A DNA stretch of 64,000 bases from Rhodocyclaceae bacterium. Lineage in GTDB: Bacteria; Pseudomonadota; Gammaproteobacteria; Burkholderiales; Rhodocyclaceae. The translations under genes were made by a program, and so were the position numbers. A model generated the notes under the pieces. That model searched no databases. It was not told the origin of the DNA and worked only from the letters and a program-made list of their open reading frames with translations. This document shows, in pieces, positions 62,835 through 64,000 of the stretch (within the stretch, counting starts at the first letter, position 1; each line of letters starts with the position of its first letter). The stretch spans positions 1,364,001 through 1,428,000 of the forward strand of contig JADJAS010000007.1 of the NCBI GenBank assembly GCA_016704145.1, given 5' to 3'.

Positions 62835-62843
62835 GGCGACGCG

Positions 62844-63569
62844 CTATTCATCCATCACCGCCGTCGTGTAGACCTCCTGCACGTCGTCGAGGCCTTCCAG
62901 CGCGTCGAGCAGCTTCTGCATCTTCGCGGCGTCGTCGCCGGCCAGTTCGGTCTCGCTGCCTGGCTTCATGGTCACTTCGGCGAACTCGGGCGCGAGGCCA
63001 GCCTTCTCCAGCGCGTCCTTGACGGCCAGGAAATCGCCGGGGCCGGTGATCACCTCGATCGAGCCGTCGTCATTCGTCGACACGTCCTCGGCGCCGGCCT
63101 CGATGGCCGCGTCCATCACCTTGTCCTCGGAAACACCGGGCGCGAAGATCAATTGCCCGCAATGCTTGAACATGAAGGCCACGGAGCCGTCGGTGCCCAG
63201 GTTGCCGCCGTTCTTGGCGAAGGCGTGGCGCACTTCAGCGACGGTGCGCACCTTGTTGTCGGTCAGGCAATCGACCATCACCGCGGCGCCGGCGATGCCG
63301 TAGCCCTCGTAGCGCAGTTCCTCGTAGCTCACACCTTCCAGTTCGCCGGTACCCTTCTTGATGGCGTTCTCGATCTTGTCCTTCGGCATGTTGACGGCCT
63401 TGCCCTTGTCCACGGCAAGACGCAGGCGCGGATTGAAGCCCGGGTCGCCGCCGCCCATCTTGGCGGCGACGGTGATTTCCTTGGCGATTTTCGAGAAGGC
63501 GGCGCCGCGTTTTTCGTCCTGGCGTCCCTTGCGGTGCTGGATGTTGGCCCATTTCGAGTGACCGGCCAT
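62844..63569 (-). CDS. yebC: YebC/PmpR-family DNA-binding regulatory protein
   Basis: 241 residues from the ATG at 63569. The start MAGHSKWANIQHRKGRQDEK and AAKMGGGDPGFNPRLRLA are diagnostic for the family, and YEGYGIAGAAVMVDCLTDN follows. Members bind DNA or help ribosomes at difficult sequences, depending on the protein. It is on the reverse strand, ahead of eamA-ruvC-ruvA. Confidence 0.95.
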   Translation of the reverse strand: MAGHSKWANIQHRKGRQDEKRGAAFSKIAKEITVAAKMGGGDPGFNPRLRLAVDKGKAVNMPKDKIENAIKKGTGELEGVSYEELRYEGYGIAGAAVMVDCLTDNKVRTVAEVRHAFAKNGGNLGTDGSVAFMFKHCGQLIFAPGVSEDKVMDAAIEAGAEDVSTNDDGSIEVITGPGDFLAVKDALEKAGLAPEFAEVTMKPGSETELAGDDAAKMQKLLDALEGLDDVQEVYTTAVMDE

Positions 63570-63624
63570 GGCGAATTCCTTATGCGTAAAATGGACTAAT
63601 TTTATCACCCGGGGAGTGCCCACC

Positions 63625-64000
63625 ATGTCTCGTCCGCTGCTCGTCGCCAAGGCCGGCGACACCGAAATCTGCCTGCTGCCCGCGCTCGCCAACCGCCATG
63701 GCTTGATCACCGGCGCCACCGGCACCGGCAAGACCGTCACGCTGCAACGCCTGGCCGAGCAGTTCTCGGCGATCGGCGTGCCGGTGTTCCTCGCCGACGT
63801 CAAAGGCGACTTGTCGGGCCTCGGCGCCGCCGGCGTCAAGTCCGACAAGCTGGCCGCGCGGCTGGACAAACTCGGCGTCACGGACTGGGCGCCGGTGAAG
63901 AATCCGGTGGTGTTCTGGGACGTGTTCGGCGAGGCCGGCCACCCCGTGCGCGCCACCGTTTCCGACATGGGCCCGCTGCTGCTCTCTCGTCTGCTCGGCC
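63625..64000 (+). CDS. HerA-like helicase/ATPase (DUF853), 5' part
   Basis: 125 residues before the window ends, from the ATG at 63625, after GGGGAG. NRHGLITGATGTGKTVTLQRLAEQF is a Walker A segment, and FLADVKGDLSGL and VVFWDVFGEAGHPVRATVSD are typical of the YjgR/DUF853 group of HerA-like P-loop ATPases. Its role is not well known. It is divergent from yebC. Confidence 0.88.
   Translation, partial: MSRPLLVAKAGDTEICLLPALANRHGLITGATGTGKTVTLQRLAEQFSAIGVPVFLADVKGDLSGLGAAGVKSDKLAARLDKLGVTDWAPVKNPVVFWDVFGEAGHPVRATVSDMGPLLLSRLLG

Overview
The window is a GC-rich, gene-dense piece of a proteobacterial chromosome, most likely from a betaproteobacterium of the Rhodocyclales type. This rests on gene content only: an Rnf complex joined to a long pyruvate:ferredoxin oxidoreductase, an exosortase H/IPTL-CTERM locus, the yacG-Nudix/ThiE-DUF815 block, DUF3079, a DUF1302/DUF1329/RND block, and the tol-pal/ruv order. 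The species cannot be named from the sequence.

Layout. 1-204: start of ccmA (haem exporter ATPase), reverse strand. 205-645: an inverted repeat, a possible promoter and a structured leader. 646-11070: rnfB-nifJ-rnfC-rnfD-rnfG-rnfE-rnfA plus a small Cys-rich membrane protein. 11208-18777: a 1893-residue DUF11 surface protein and a small protein, both ending in IPTL-CTERM sorting signals, then exosortase H and its associated membrane protein. 18790-25589: yacG, Nudix-ThiE fusion, DUF815 ATPase, mltA, an ammonium transporter with NtrC and sigma-54 sites, and a CHASE histidine kinase. 25785-33924: DUF3079 protein, pyruvate carboxylase, a one-chain cNMP-domain/acetate kinase/PduL protein, dsbC and a UbiH-family hydroxylase. 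33994-37217: tRNA-Met(CAT), then a decayed stretch with a truncated serine recombinase and broken olsB, glycosyltransferase and ppk2 genes. 37218-43580: PhoB box and pstSCAB-phoU-phoB-phoR. 43777-53393: DUF1302, DUF1329, YCF48-like, RND/MMPL, ThDP enzyme and FAD oxidase. 53410-64000: queE, cpoB-pal-tolB-tolA-tolR-tolQ-ybgC, ruvB, a YefM/YoeB-type toxin-antitoxin pair, ruvA, ruvC, eamA, yebC and the start of a HerA-like ATPase.

How the parts fit. NifJ oxidises pyruvate and reduces ferredoxin, and Rnf couples ferredoxin to NAD(H) and an ion gradient, so the first operon looks like one pyruvate-ferredoxin-NADH unit. The acetyl-CoA it makes could feed the kinase/PduL fusion to give acetate and ATP, while pyruvate carboxylase refills oxaloacetate. 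The intact pst-pho operon is preceded by the ruins of genes for phosphate-free lipids and polyphosphate use, one of which still has a PhoB box.

The most unusual signal is a dispersed 24-nt sequence with core GAAAGTCAG. About 16 copies occur on both strands, mostly inside unrelated conserved genes and in several reading frames. It does not behave like an ordinary transposon, CRISPR array or strand-biased site. Its pattern resembles the uptake sequences of naturally competent bacteria, but that is inference.
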